Assembly: GCA_903916735.1 (NCBI GenBank)
Contig: CAIWXX010000024.1
Location: 1 to 64,000 of the forward strand
Source: an uncultured Acidobacteriota bacterium
GTDB lineage: Bacteria; Acidobacteriota; CAIWXX01
Length of the DNA stretch: 64,000 nt
Direction: 5' to 3'
The position numbers were made by a program, and so were the translations under genes. The notes beneath the pieces are model-generated. The model was not told the origin of the DNA and searched no databases. It saw only the letters and a list, made by a program, of their open reading frames with translations. Below are positions 17,846 to 26,761 of this stretch, piece by piece; the first letter of the stretch is position 1, and the number at the start of each line of letters is the position of its first letter.

Positions 17846-18395
17846 GCAAATGTTGTGGACATAGGATTTTGTTTTTTTTGCTATGGATGCTCAACTGCCA
17901 ATTGCGTAGTAAATCGAGTATCCTCGCGTCGATATTCATAGCCTAAACAACTCAGCCGAGTTCAGTGGGCCATAGAAAAATAGTTTTCCGCTACTGGCGC
18001 TGGAACGGTCCGGACGGTCCCTTTCCCCTTTGGAGGGGCGTTCGGCCACTGATCAGCGGAATTTCCATTGCAAGGGTGGTATCAAGGGTCCAGATTGCAG
18101 TCAACACGAAGATGATGCGCTCAGCGAGGAGAGCCGCGCGCAATATGTAGACAGACTCCACCAGCCGTGACGCCGCAAGGTTGATCAGACATAGTGGTAT
18201 TCGCAGGCGGCGCCGTCTCGGGTTCCTCGGAGAAGGAAAGTGGAGGCGATCAAGCAGGGAGAGGCAAGAACTGGAAGCGCGCTGCGGTTTTGTCCGCTGT
18301 GCCTGCCGGGAGGAATATCAGCGAACCAGGAGAGGATCCTGGGGAGGCATGAACACATCGATACCGTCGGGACGTCGCGCTCGGGGTTTGAGCAC
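17846..18395. other. Intergenic region at the right edge of the glycan island
   Basis: No credible gene. It contains a run of eight T (within TTTTGTTTTTTTT, near 17867-17880), a CCCCTTTGGAGGGG palindrome near 18026-18040 and the right copy of the 95-bp repeat. The open frame that reads through the repeat into the next gene is not treated as coding, because the next gene has a better start at 18450. Confidence 0.5.
18152..18246 (+). repeat. 95-bp repeat, right copy (pairs with 5459-5553)
   Basis: Same length and orientation as the left copy, beginning CAGACTCCAC and ending GAAAGTGGAGG. About 81% identical by eye, with most differences in bases 11-30. The two copies enclose about 12.6 kb of glycan genes. 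Confidence 0.75.
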
Positions 18396-18404
18396 TGCTA
18401 TAAT
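18396..18404 (+). promoter_or_regulatory. Extended -10 promoter upstream of the EEP-family gene
   Basis: TGCTATAAT gives a perfect TATAAT with the TGn extension. No good -35 hexamer is seen, which is acceptable for extended -10 promoters. It would start transcription near 18411, about 40 nt before the ATG at 18450. Confidence 0.5.
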
Positions 18405-18449
18405 GGCTCTTCTCGTGATGGCGATGATTTTGCAGGAAGAATAAGAGAT

Positions 18450-19673
18450 ATGGAAATGCCGGTGAATCAAGTTGTCGACAGCGGACTCTCGACAGATCAG
18501 ATCTATGACCTGATCCGGTCCCGCATACGGCCCCACCTGGGCGAATTGTCTCGATGCCGGTCCACCGAGGATCTGCTGCAAAGCCCTGTCTATCAGTCCA
18601 TCAAACCGACGGTTGATATCGCGCTCAAAACGCCCGAAATCGGGAGTTATTCAAAGAGCACATCGCCGGCAAAATCCCGCTACCGGATTGTGGCCTACAA
18701 TGTGGAGCGCGGCATTCAGCTCGCCGGCCAAATTGAAACCTTCCGATCGCATCCATACCTGAAGGAATGCGATGTCATGCTTCTGACGGAAACCGATGTC
18801 GGAATGGCGCGATCAGGAAATCGCGCTGTTGCACAGGAACTTGCTCGCGAGCTCCACATGCACTTCGCTTTCGTGCCCTGCTACCTGAACCTCGCCAAAG
18901 GCTCCGGCGTTGAATACGATGTCGGGGGCGAAAACGATCTCGGCCTTCACGGCAATGCTATCCTGAGCCGCTATCCGATTCGCAAGGCCTGGCCGATTCA
19001 CCTCCAAAACGGGAAGGATAAAATGAAGGGCCGCGAAAAAAGGCTCGGCGTTCAGACGGCCCTCGCCGCCGATATCGATTTCCCCAACTATCCGGTGACC
19101 GTTGCCTCCGTCCATCTCGATGCCAACTCGACTCAACGCCATCGTCATGATCAGATGAAGGAGGTGATTGATAATGTCGATGCAAACCGACACGTGATCA
19201 TTGGAGGCGATTGGAATACCAGCACCTATGATTCTTCTCGCGCATTTCATTCGATCATGGGCTTCTGGCTTCGTGTTTTCATGGGTGTCGACAACGTCAT
19301 CAGGAATCACTACCTCCATCCCTATAACCGGTTTGAAAAAGAATTGTTCCAGATGATCGAGTCTCGCGGATTCGATTACAGGAACTGCAACAGGCTTGGC
19401 GAACGAACGTCATCTTATGATGTGGATTGTCCGAAAACCCGCAAGAATCTCGGCGAATGGGTCCCTGCTTTTTGTTTTCCCTTTATCCGGTGGGCTCTCC
19501 GGAACCACGGTGGTTATTGTCCGATCAAGATCGACTGGTTCGCCGTGAGGGGCGCTGCCTGCGAGAACCCTGTCATCATCCATGAATTGCGGGAAGGCAG
19601 ATCCGTGCCCCTTTCCGATCACGACCCGATTGGAGTGGATCTCATCGTGCCGGAAGAAGCCGGCGGCGCATAG
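18450..19673 (+). CDS. Endonuclease/exonuclease/phosphatase-family hydrolase
   Basis: 407 residues from ATG at 18450; upstream open codons overlap the 95-bp repeat and look non-coding. The EEP fold signatures are present: RYRIVAYNVERGIQ with the catalytic Asn, VMLLTETDVGMARSGN with the metal-binding Glu, VASVHLDANSTQ, HVIIGGDWNTSTYDSS with Asp and Asn, and LSDHDPIGVDL with the catalytic His. The family includes DNA repair nucleases, sphingomyelinases and inositol phosphatases. The substrate is not clear; the long middle insert (about 240-340) is unlike ExoIII. No signal peptide is evident. Its 3' end overlaps the convergent STAS gene by 55 bp. Confidence 0.85.
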   Translation: MEMPVNQVVDSGLSTDQIYDLIRSRIRPHLGELSRCRSTEDLLQSPVYQSIKPTVDIALKTPEIGSYSKSTSPAKSRYRIVAYNVERGIQLAGQIETFRSHPYLKECDVMLLTETDVGMARSGNRAVAQELARELHMHFAFVPCYLNLAKGSGVEYDVGGENDLGLHGNAILSRYPIRKAWPIHLQNGKDKMKGREKRLGVQTALAADIDFPNYPVTVASVHLDANSTQRHRHDQMKEVIDNVDANRHVIIGGDWNTSTYDSSRAFHSIMGFWLRVFMGVDNVIRNHYLHPYNRFEKELFQMIESRGFDYRNCNRLGERTSSYDVDCPKTRKNLGEWVPAFCFPFIRWALRNHGGYCPIKIDWFAVRGAACENPVIIHELREGRSVPLSDHDPIGVDLIVPEEAGGA

Positions 19674-20005
19674 AGCCCTCCGAGGACGGCGTCTGCTTCG
19701 TTTTCAAAAACGGGTATGATCCCGCTGAAACCAGCCGTCTCCAGCACCTCATAGGCGTAGCTCGCCTTCGGGCAGATGATGCCCAGCCGGCCTCCCGATT
19801 TCTTCAACAATTTGGAATAGGCCAAGAGGACGCGCAAGCCGGCACTGGAAATGTATTTAGTCTGGCTGCAATTGCAGATGATGTTGCGTGCCCCGTCATC
19901 AACAAGCTTCTGCAAGGCTGCTTCGATCTCTTTGGATGTCGTCGCATCGACCTGAACGATGAGTGTGAGGACGGTGGTGGCGTCGGGATAGTTCTTGGTT
20001 TCCAT
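19619..20005 (-). CDS. STAS-domain protein (anti-sigma factor antagonist type)
   Basis: 128 residues from ATG at 20005, with AGAAGG 6 nt upstream; a GTG directly before it is also possible. The STAS fold shows VLTLIVQVDATTSKEIEAAL and the switch segment TKYISSAGLRVLLAYSKLLK, where the SSAG serine is the residue phosphorylated by partner kinases in SpoIIAA/RsbV proteins. The C-terminal 25 residues extend past the domain. No anti-sigma kinase is encoded nearby. The 3' 55 bp are also the end of the convergent EEP gene. Confidence 0.88.
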   Translation of the reverse strand: METKNYPDATTVLTLIVQVDATTSKEIEAALQKLVDDGARNIICNCSQTKYISSAGLRVLLAYSKLLKKSGGRLGIICPKASYAYEVLETAGFSGIIPVFENEADAVLGGLYAPPASSGTMRSTPIGS

Positions 20006-20015
20006 CACGTGCCTT

Positions 20016-20513
20016 CTATTTCACGCCGACGCTTTTGAGAAATGCGGCGAGCTGATCTGCCGAAAATGCCATCGGGTGGCCTTGCCAGCGAATGAAACCA
20101 TTTTGGTCGATCAAGACGAGATAGGGAATCGATTCAATTCCAAAGGCCTCGTGCGTGGCGCCGTCATGATCGACGGCAACCCGTGACTTGATGCCCATCA
20201 TCCCGATGCGGGATGCAATGTCCTCGGCCTTTTCGTGCGTCATCGAAATAAAGACGATGTTATCATTCGCGAATTTCGCGACGAGTTCATTCATGTGAGG
20301 CACAGCCGCCCAACAGGGGCGACACCATGTCGCAAAAAATTCGAGGATCACCGTCTTCCCGGCGAACGGCCCGGCCCCCTTGATCTCGCCACTCAGCCAC
20401 TGCCCGATTTCAATGCGTGGCGCCAGGGCGCCCAACGCCGGCACCCCTTCGGCCCGAGCGACGCCGGCGGTTGACGCGATCGCGAGGAAAATCATCCCTA
20501 TCAGCGATTTCAT
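20016..20513 (-). CDS. TlpA/ResA-like thiol-disulfide oxidoreductase
   Basis: 165 residues from ATG at 20513; AAGGAG lies 6 nt upstream and an adjacent ATG sits at 20516. A signal peptide ends near VARAEG. The thioredoxin fold carries the active-site CxxC in FFATWCRPCWAAVPHMNELV and the cis-proline loop IESIPYLVLIDQNGFI. It should act in the periplasm, reducing or forming disulfides, for example in cytochrome c maturation. A multihaem cytochrome is encoded 17 kb away, which is only suggestive. It is 40 bp downstream of lolD and could be cotranscribed. Confidence 0.9.
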   Translation of the reverse strand: MKSLIGMIFLAIASTAGVARAEGVPALGALAPRIEIGQWLSGEIKGAGPFAGKTVILEFFATWCRPCWAAVPHMNELVAKFANDNIVFISMTHEKAEDIASRIGMMGIKSRVAVDHDGATHEAFGIESIPYLVLIDQNGFIRWQGHPMAFSADQLAAFLKSVGVK

Positions 20514-20553
20514 CATTTTCTCCTTTTCGATACGACGATCTAATTTTCCCATT

Positions 20554-21252
20554 TTATCGGAAAACTTCCAAAAGAGCGCCTTCATGAAAACTCAGGACAC
20601 GAGAACAGCGCTTCGCGAGAGATTCGTTGTGCGTGACGATGATGGTGGTCACGTTCTCCCGGCTGTGAAGTGATTCGATGATCTCCATGACGGCCATGGC
20701 GGTGCGGGAGTCGAGGTTGCCGGTGGGCTCGTCGGCAAGAAGCAGCCGTGGATGCATCACCAGCGCGCGGGCGATGGCCACCCGCTGCTGCTCACCCCCT
20801 GAGAGCTCAGAAGGACGATGGTGAGCACGCCCTTCAAGCCCGACGGCCCGGATTTCCTGTCGTGCCAGTTCTTCAGCCTCACGTCGGCCCCTGCCTGCAA
20901 TCATCGCCGGTATCATGATGTTTTCAAGAGCGCTGAATTCCGGAAGGAGGAAGTGAAATTGAAAAACGAATCCGATATGACGATTCCGGAAATCGGCGCG
21001 GTGGTCGTGAGTGAGTGAGGGGAGATCCTGACCGAAAATTCGAATGGTGCCTTGATCGGGCTGGTCGATACCACCGATGAGGTGAAGCAACGTTGATTTG
21101 CCCGAGCCGGATGGTCCCATGACGGCCAGAATGTCGCCCTCTGCTACTTGAATGTCAAGGTGGTCGAAGACCGGCACTGGACCGGCAGCGGGATGATAGG
21201 TCTTCGCCAGATCCGTCACGGAAACTGCGGATGGCTTTGGTTGGGATTCCAC
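20554..21252 (-). CDS. lolD: Lipoprotein-releasing system ATPase
   Basis: 232 residues. Walker [11 protein letters not shown]-loop [23 protein letters not shown] signature LSGGEQQR, Walker [13 protein letters not shown] and H-loop IIVTHN are all present. The NLDSRT stretch after Walker B and the [10 protein letters not shown] pattern are typical of LolD/MacB-type ATPases. With LolC it extracts lipoproteins from the inner membrane for delivery to the outer membrane. The order lysS-lolC-lolD on one strand is common in diderms. Confidence 0.92.
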   Translation of the reverse strand: MESQPKPSAVSVTDLAKTYHPAAGPVPVFDHLDIQVAEGDILAVMGPSGSGKSTLLHLIGGIDQPDQGTIRIFGQDLPSLTHDHRADFRNRHIGFVFQFHFLLPEFSALENIMIPAMIAGRGRREAEELARQEIRAVGLEGRAHHRPSELSGGEQQRVAIARALVMHPRLLLADEPTGNLDSRTAMAVMEIIESLHSRENVTTIIVTHNESLAKRCSRVLSFHEGALLEVFR

Positions 21253-21393
21253 TAGTTGCTGGTTCCTTGTTCCAGGTTCTCAGTCAGTATTCCGGCGGCG
21301 ATGAAAGCGGCGGATGACCGGATGAGCATGGCGAGCGGGTCCTTGATGCTCGGAGATTTCATCGTGCACGAGGCCCTTTCATGTCTCAAGCTC

Positions 21394-22626
21394 TCATTGA
21401 TAACGAATGGCTTCCGACGGATCCAGTTTCGCCGCGCGACGCGATGGGAAGATGGTCGACAGGAGAGTGATCAGGAAAGCGATGCCGTCAATTGCCAGAA
21501 CGTCGGCCAGCCGGATTCGGAATGGAACATAGGGGATCTGGTAGATGTCGACGGGTATCTGGATGAGTTGATATCTGTTGAAGAGGAAGCAGGCGAGGAT
21601 GCCGAGGAGCGTTCCCAGAATGATCCCGCCGCATCCGATAATCACTCCGTGATAGAGAAAAATTCTCAAAACTGATCGCCGCCTTGCCCCCATGGACATC
21701 AGAATGGCGATGTCCCGGTTTTTTTCGATGACCATCAGGATGATGGTTGAAATGATGTTGAAGCTTGCGACGAGCACGATCAGCGAGATGGTCATGAACA
21801 GGACTGTTTTTTCAATCTTGAGCGCCGAGAAGAGCGGGCGATTGAGCTCCATCCATGTCATGACGAAGAAATTTTGTTTGAGCAGGCCGTTGAGTGCTTT
21901 TGCCACCTCAGACGCTCGATAGATATCGTCCAGCCGAATTTCGATATACGTGCACCGGCCGGCTGAGTCGAAGAGCCTTTGAACAGCATCAATCGATGCC
22001 ATCGCCGAATTTGAATCGTAATCGTAGATGCCGGTCGAGAAGAGTCCCGTCACTCGAAACCGGCCGACCGCCGGGAGATTGCCGAAGGGCGTTGTGTGGC
22101 CGCGCGGGACATAAATTTCGATTGTATCGCCGGGCAGAGCGGCGAGACTATTGGCGAGGCCCTTTCCGAGCAGGATGCCGGGCCGATCGGTGCCGGATGC
22201 CGGCATGCGACCTGATGTGATCTGCCTGGAAACCTCGGTGGCGATTACCTTGTTGGCGAGATCGACTCCTTTCAGGAAGGCGCCGCTTGTGCGCGTATAA
22301 CTCGCCATCATCACTGGCCCATAAGCAACCGGCGACGCGGCTGTGATGTGCGCGAGTTTTCTAATTTTTTCTACATGTGTAGTATAATTGGAGATCCCCA
22401 TTCCGAGCATGTCGTAGACAAGAATATGTGCGTTCGCGGACAGGATTCTTCCACGGATTTCTTCGTTGAAGCCGGTGAGAAGGGCGAGGGCAATGACGAG
22501 AGCCGTGACGCCGACCGTGATGCCGGCGACCGAAATCATTGTGATGACGGCGATGAAAGCCTGCTTTCGCCGAGCCAGGAGGTAGCGGCGCGCGATAAAT
22601 GCTTCGAAGCTCAAGATCTCAGTCAC
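21394..22626 (-). CDS. lolC: Lipoprotein-releasing system permease (LolC/LolE type)
   Basis: 410 residues. An N-terminal cytoplasmic FEAFIARRYLLARRKQAFIA precedes helix 1 (about 25-50). A periplasmic domain of about 220 residues follows, then three C-terminal helices around 275-300, 318-345 and 370-395, separated by MVIEKNRDIAILMSMGARRR, the coupling helix typical of FtsX/MacB-type permeases. Only one LolC/E-type gene is present, so it may act as a homodimer (LolF arrangement). A 141-bp gap separates it from lolD. Confidence 0.92.
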   Translation of the reverse strand: MTEILSFEAFIARRYLLARRKQAFIAVITMISVAGITVGVTALVIALALLTGFNEEIRGRILSANAHILVYDMLGMGISNYTTHVEKIRKLAHITAASPVAYGPVMMASYTRTSGAFLKGVDLANKVIATEVSRQITSGRMPASGTDRPGILLGKGLANSLAALPGDTIEIYVPRGHTTPFGNLPAVGRFRVTGLFSTGIYDYDSNSAMASIDAVQRLFDSAGRCTYIEIRLDDIYRASEVAKALNGLLKQNFFVMTWMELNRPLFSALKIEKTVLFMTISLIVLVASFNIISTIILMVIEKNRDIAILMSMGARRRSVLRIFLYHGVIIGCGGIILGTLLGILACFLFNRYQLIQIPVDIYQIPYVPFRIRLADVLAIDGIAFLITLLSTIFPSRRAAKLDPSEAIRYQ

Positions 22627-22670
22627 CTCTCGTATCGATGCGCAGCTTGTTTGGTGTAGTGCGTATGGTC

Positions 22671-24164
22671 CTACCTTTCCTCATGTGGGCGCAGGAGTGG
22701 GAAGAGGATGATTTCACGGATGTTTTCGGAATCCGTCAGGAGCATCGTGAGGCGATCGATACCGACGCCTTCGCCGGCCGTCGGCGGCATTCCGCACCGC
22801 AAGGCACGAATGTAATCAAGGTCAACAAGATGTGCTTCTTCATCACCGGCAGTGCGATCCTTCGTCTGCTCTTCAAAGCGGCGCAATTGTTCGACCGGAT
22901 CGTTCAATTCGCTGAACCCGTTGGCGATCTCCATTCCGCCGATCCAGAGCTCGAAGCGTTCGACAATCGCCGGGTTATCGGGATGCTGCTTCGATAGCGG
23001 AGAGATGCTTGTCGGATGATCGATTACATAAGTGGGCCGCTGAAGTTTCGGCTTCACATAGCGGTCGAAGAGATAGTCGAGCGCCTTGCTGTGAGTTTTG
23101 GCGCCACTCATCCCCCAGCGAAGGGCTTCCTGAAGTACCTTTTGCTCGTCGGCGAGGTCGTTCCGCGTCAGCCCCGAGAATCGTTCGATCGCTTCCATGT
23201 AGGCCATTCGAGGCCATGGTCCATCCAGCGGAATCAGCTCCTCACCGTATTTGAGCTCGGTTTTGCCGAGCACATTCTGAGCGATTCCGGTGACCATCTC
23301 CTCGGTCAAGGCCATCAGATCGGTATAGCAACTGTACGCTTCGTAGAATTCGAGCATCGTGAATTCCGGATTGTGCATGTGGGAGACCCCTTCATTCCGG
23401 AAGACCCGGCTGACTTCATACACGCGGTCGAAGCCTCCGACGATCAGACGCTTGAGATAGAGTTCGGGGGCGATGCGCAGATAGAGGTCCATATCGAGCG
23501 CGTTATGGTGTGTGATAAAGGGCCGGGCCAATGCTCCACCCGGAATCGGATGCAGCATGGGTGTTTCGACTTCCACATATCCCCGCTGGTCGAGGAACCG
23601 GCGGATGGCCTTAATGATGGCACAACGGGTTTCGAAGATGCGCTTAACGTCGGGATTGACCGCGAGGTCGACGTAGCGCCTGCGATGGCGCAGTTCGACA
23701 TCGGCAAGGCCATGGAATTTTTCCGGCAACGGGAGGAGGGATTTGGCAAGAAAATGGAGCGATTCGACTTTCACCGTCAATTCGCCAGTCTTGGTCCGAA
23801 ACAGCGTCCCGGCGATGCCCACATGGTCTCCGAGATCCAGGAGCTTGAGGAGCTTGAAATCGCGCTCCGGGACAAGCTCTTTCCTCACATACACCTGCAG
23901 CCTTTCGCTGGCGTCGGAAATATGGAAGAAACTGGCTTTGCCCATGTCACGTATGAGCATGATGCGCCCTGGGACTCTGACGGCGACCGGTTGTCCTTCC
24001 AGCTCTTCGGCGCTCTTCATCTTATATGCGTTCACGATCTCACGGACCGTTTGTGTCCATTCGAATTTATTAGGATAGGCGGGCAGCCCGAGCTCAATGA
24101 TCTTCCCAAGCTTCTCCTCCCGCTGTTTCAGGAGCTCGTTTTTTTCTTGTTCTTTTTCTTCCAT
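22671..24164 (-). CDS. lysS: Lysyl-tRNA synthetase, class II
   Basis: 497 residues. The anticodon-binding OB fold is at about 60-160 (VAVRVPGRIMLIRDMGKASF). Class II motif 2 reads RVFRNEGVSHMHNPEFTMLE, and motif 3 is GVGIDRLTMLLTDSENIREI. The enzyme charges tRNA-Lys. Length and motif order match LysS, and the N-terminal lysine- and glutamate-rich helix is normal. It heads the lysS-lolC-lolD group. A 415-codon plus-strand frame covering it is a shadow. Confidence 0.97.
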   Translation of the reverse strand: MEEKEQEKNELLKQREEKLGKIIELGLPAYPNKFEWTQTVREIVNAYKMKSAEELEGQPVAVRVPGRIMLIRDMGKASFFHISDASERLQVYVRKELVPERDFKLLKLLDLGDHVGIAGTLFRTKTGELTVKVESLHFLAKSLLPLPEKFHGLADVELRHRRRYVDLAVNPDVKRIFETRCAIIKAIRRFLDQRGYVEVETPMLHPIPGGALARPFITHHNALDMDLYLRIAPELYLKRLIVGGFDRVYEVSRVFRNEGVSHMHNPEFTMLEFYEAYSCYTDLMALTEEMVTGIAQNVLGKTELKYGEELIPLDGPWPRMAYMEAIERFSGLTRNDLADEQKVLQEALRWGMSGAKTHSKALDYLFDRYVKPKLQRPTYVIDHPTSISPLSKQHPDNPAIVERFELWIGGMEIANGFSELNDPVEQLRRFEEQTKDRTAGDEEAHLVDLDYIRALRCGMPPTAGEGVGIDRLTMLLTDSENIREIILFPLLRPHEER

Positions 24165-24228
24165 GATCTCACGTTTCGTTGGTGGCTCAAGCTATCGAGA
24201 ACGTTGTCTGCTCTATTAAGCTTGAAAC

Positions 24229-25371
24229 TCAGAAATCAGAGTTCGCTGAGTTGCCGATGGTGAGAAGAATCTGCCGGATCTCGCGGTCTTTCACTTTGAG
24301 CTTGTCGCTGGAAGCATGGTTATTTCCCTCATCAAATCGCAGCGTGAACTCGCCGCCCTTCAATCCAACAAATGAAAACCTGCCATCGGGCCTCACGGGC
24401 TGCTTCGATGTCACAGCCGATGACATGAGGGTGATCATGCCACTTCCGATCGGCCGTCCGTCGGCAAACTGTACTCGCCCTTCAATCGCGCCGGCATAAC
24501 GCAGGTCGAAATTCTTGCGAATAAAAACGCGTCCCTGCCCGGCACCTGGACGGAAATCTTCTTCGAGCAGTGCGCCGTCTTCCTTCGAACGGAAGATTTG
24601 CATGCCTTCGAGATTGATGTGGGCTTGTGGGGCTCCAGGATCGATCGGTTTCCAGTGGATATAAACAGGAGAGACGAAGTTGACTGTTTTCTGAGGATCC
24701 GAAAAGACCCAGCCGACATCCGGATAATAAACCTCGATCAGGCGATGAAGCTGGAAATCCATCCGTGTTTCACCGCCGTCGGAGCCATCGGGGGTCAGGA
24801 TCAACCCTTGGTCACTGCGGGCGGGGATGCCGGCATTACGGAGCAGTGTCAGCGAAAGATTGGCCAGACCGACACAGTAGCCGCGCTTTTTTTCCAGCAC
24901 AAGGGCCGGATCATCGTCGCGGCTTTTCTCATCATATGCTATGTTCTCGCCGATCCAACTCAGGATCGCTTCAACGGCTTCGCTCTCATACTTGCAACCG
25001 TGCACTAGGTCCTCGGCAAGCTTCGCGAACGGTTTCGCGCCGACCGGCACATTCGGCTCAGCCAGGAGATAGTCCTTAATGAATGATGGAATCGTCTCAG
25101 GCTTTGGTTCGAAGATGGCCCGGGACTGCATCAGATCAGCGCTGGTTGTGACCTTTAAGCGGACTCGCCCCTCCCAATCGGGCATTCCTCGCTCAAGCGT
25201 ATAGCCGCTCGATTGATACGAGCCAAGAGTCAACCAAGTCGGGATCAGCTTGATGAAATAGGTGGCGGAAGCCGCCCCCTTGACGAATATCTGCGATGCT
25301 GTGGCATATTCTGCATGAAGAAACGGCACGACCAGAAGAGCTATTACGGCTGCCGGGTATCTTTTGCACAT
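24229..25371 (-). CDS. Secreted transglutaminase-like protein with a C-terminal regulatory-like domain
   Basis: 380 residues with an N-terminal signal peptide (AAVIALLVVPFLHAEYATA). The transglutaminase-like core has the cysteine in EKKRGYCVGLANLSLTLLRN, the histidine in MDFQLHRLIEVYYPDVGW and an aspartate in VFSDPQKT, consistent with a Cys-His-Asp triad. The last 80 residues (GAIEGRVQFADGRPIGSGMI) look like a carboxypeptidase-regulatory-like beta-sandwich. The substrate is unknown; relatives act as proteases or crosslinkers in the periplasm. Its start overlaps nusB by 28 bp, so it is likely in the same operon. Confidence 0.82.
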   Translation of the reverse strand: MCKRYPAAVIALLVVPFLHAEYATASQIFVKGAASATYFIKLIPTWLTLGSYQSSGYTLERGMPDWEGRVRLKVTTSADLMQSRAIFEPKPETIPSFIKDYLLAEPNVPVGAKPFAKLAEDLVHGCKYESEAVEAILSWIGENIAYDEKSRDDDPALVLEKKRGYCVGLANLSLTLLRNAGIPARSDQGLILTPDGSDGGETRMDFQLHRLIEVYYPDVGWVFSDPQKTVNFVSPVYIHWKPIDPGAPQAHINLEGMQIFRSKEDGALLEEDFRPGAGQGRVFIRKNFDLRYAGAIEGRVQFADGRPIGSGMITLMSSAVTSKQPVRPDGRFSFVGLKGGEFTLRFDEGNNHASSDKLKVKDREIRQILLTIGNSANSDF

Positions 25372-25781
25372 GCGATTTTCCCCTGCTCAATGCCTTTGCG
25401 AATGCCATCAAGAACTCCGTTGACAAAAGCGTGGCTCTCGTTGGGCCCGAATTTTTTCGATACTTCGATCGCTTCGTCGATGACAACCTTAGGCGGAGTC
25501 GTCCACTCGAAAAGAAGCTCAAAGGCGGCAATTCTCATGATATTTCGTTCGATCGCACCGATACGATCGACCGACCAGTTCACTGAATATTCTGTGATCA
25601 GAGTGTCAATCTGGTCGCGATGAGCACCACAGCCGCTAATCAGATGGCGGGCAAAATCCTCGATTCGCTTCGAGACCCGATGATGTTCGAAATAAACGGT
25701 CGTCTCGGGTTCTTCACCGTTGATATCCGCCTGGAAAAGGACCTGGAGCGCACATTCGCGGGATTTCCGACGCATTCCCAT
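25344..25781 (-). CDS. nusB: Transcription antitermination factor
   Basis: 145 residues, the standard NusB length. It opens with RRKSRECALQVLFQADINGE, and later has VDRIGAIERNIMRIAAFELL and PPKVVIDEAIEVSKKFGPNE, the conserved all-helical NusB features. It binds boxA RNA with NusE to allow antitermination, chiefly in rRNA operons. ribH lies 210 bp upstream, the usual ribH-nusB pairing. Confidence 0.96.
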   Translation of the reverse strand: MGMRRKSRECALQVLFQADINGEEPETTVYFEHHRVSKRIEDFARHLISGCGAHRDQIDTLITEYSVNWSVDRIGAIERNIMRIAAFELLFEWTTPPKVVIDEAIEVSKKFGPNESHAFVNGVLDGIRKGIEQGKIACAKDTRQP

Positions 25782-25991
25782 GTGTCAATCAACGGGGAAC
25801 TGTGGGCTCAGCCCTTCGTTCCGCCCCTCTCCTTTTTCTTCCACTCGTCTGGTGCTATTAATAAGAATGGACAACCCAGCAGCAGATCACCTCTGTCTTG
25901 GTGAAAAGAATGTGGAACCATTTACAATCAGCAACGATCCATCATTTCTGGGATTCATCTTCATGTCGGTGATCGCATTGCCCGCTTTTTC

Positions 25992-26489
25992 TCATGTGTT
26001 CTTTGATGCATGCCGGCCTTTTCCGCCAAGCTTTCTGAACAGGTTTGCCATTTCGATGGCCGTCATGGCGGCGTCGAACCCTTTGTTGCCGCTCTTGGCG
26101 CCGGCGCGGTCCATGGCCTGGTCTAATGTATCTGCCGTGATAATTCCGAAAGCGACGGGCACACCTGTTTGCAACGAAATATGAGCGATACCCTTTGATG
26201 CTTCAGCTGCAATAAACTCGAAGTGCGGCGTTTCACCTCGAATGATGGCCCCCAGGCAGATGATGGCATCGTAGGCGCCGCTGGTTGCAAGCCGGCTCGC
26301 TACTACAGGGATTTCAAAAGATCCGGGGACACGGACGATCGTTATGTCCTTCTCGGAAGCCCCGGTCCTGAGCAACGCATCACGTGCGCCGTCAAGCAGG
26401 TGGCCGGCGACAAAATCGTTAAATCGTGCGACGATGACTGCGAACTTAAATCCCGTCGATTGCAGGGCACCTTCGATGATCTCAGCCAT
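25992..26489 (-). CDS. ribH: 6,7-dimethyl-8-ribityllumazine synthase
   Basis: 165 residues. Conserved signatures include [56 protein letters not shown] and [20 protein letters not shown], with the active-site His in TPHFEF. It makes lumazine from the ribityl-aminopyrimidine and 3,4-dihydroxy-2-butanone phosphate in riboflavin synthesis. Other rib genes are not in the window. It is probably cotranscribed with nusB. Confidence 0.97.
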   Translation of the reverse strand: MAEIIEGALQSTGFKFAVIVARFNDFVAGHLLDGARDALLRTGASEKDITIVRVPGSFEIPVVASRLATSGAYDAIICLGAIIRGETPHFEFIAAEASKGIAHISLQTGVPVAFGIITADTLDQAMDRAGAKSGNKGFDAAMTAIEMANLFRKLGGKGRHASKNT

Positions 26490-26581
26490 GACTCTAACTC
26501 CTCGATAAACAACAAAATATATGCTGAAGAGGAGCCGGAGTCAAACATGTGGTTCTCTTGTGGTGTACTCCGAAAAATTGC

Positions 26582-26683
26582 GCACTAATAATTTAGTGCA
26601 TCGAATGGAACCACAAATGAGCTTAGATAAACACAGATACCCGGCATCCGATCTGTGTTCATCCAAGTCCATCCGTGGTTTCC
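26582..26683. repeat. Palindromic intergenic repeat (two nested hairpin-forming units)
   Basis: First a perfect 7-bp hairpin, GCACTAA TAAT TTAGTGC (26582-26599). Then a long imperfect inverted repeat with arms 26607-26638 and 26651-26683, starting GGAACCACAAATGAG and ending ATCCGTGGTTTCC. The arm sequence (CACAGAT ... TCCGTGGTT) resembles a dispersed intergenic element that I recall from many unrelated genomes. That recollection was not checked. Confidence 0.6.
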
Positions 26684-26761
26684 ATGGGTTTTCCTGCGCA
26701 CAGCACTCGGAACTTGCTACTGGCAACCAGGAACCGGCATCCAGGAGCACCGTCTCGATAA

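Noticed and set aside
23016-24263. 415-codon plus-strand frame as a gene
   Set aside because: It lies wholly antisense to lysS, which is clearly real; the translation has no recognisable domain.
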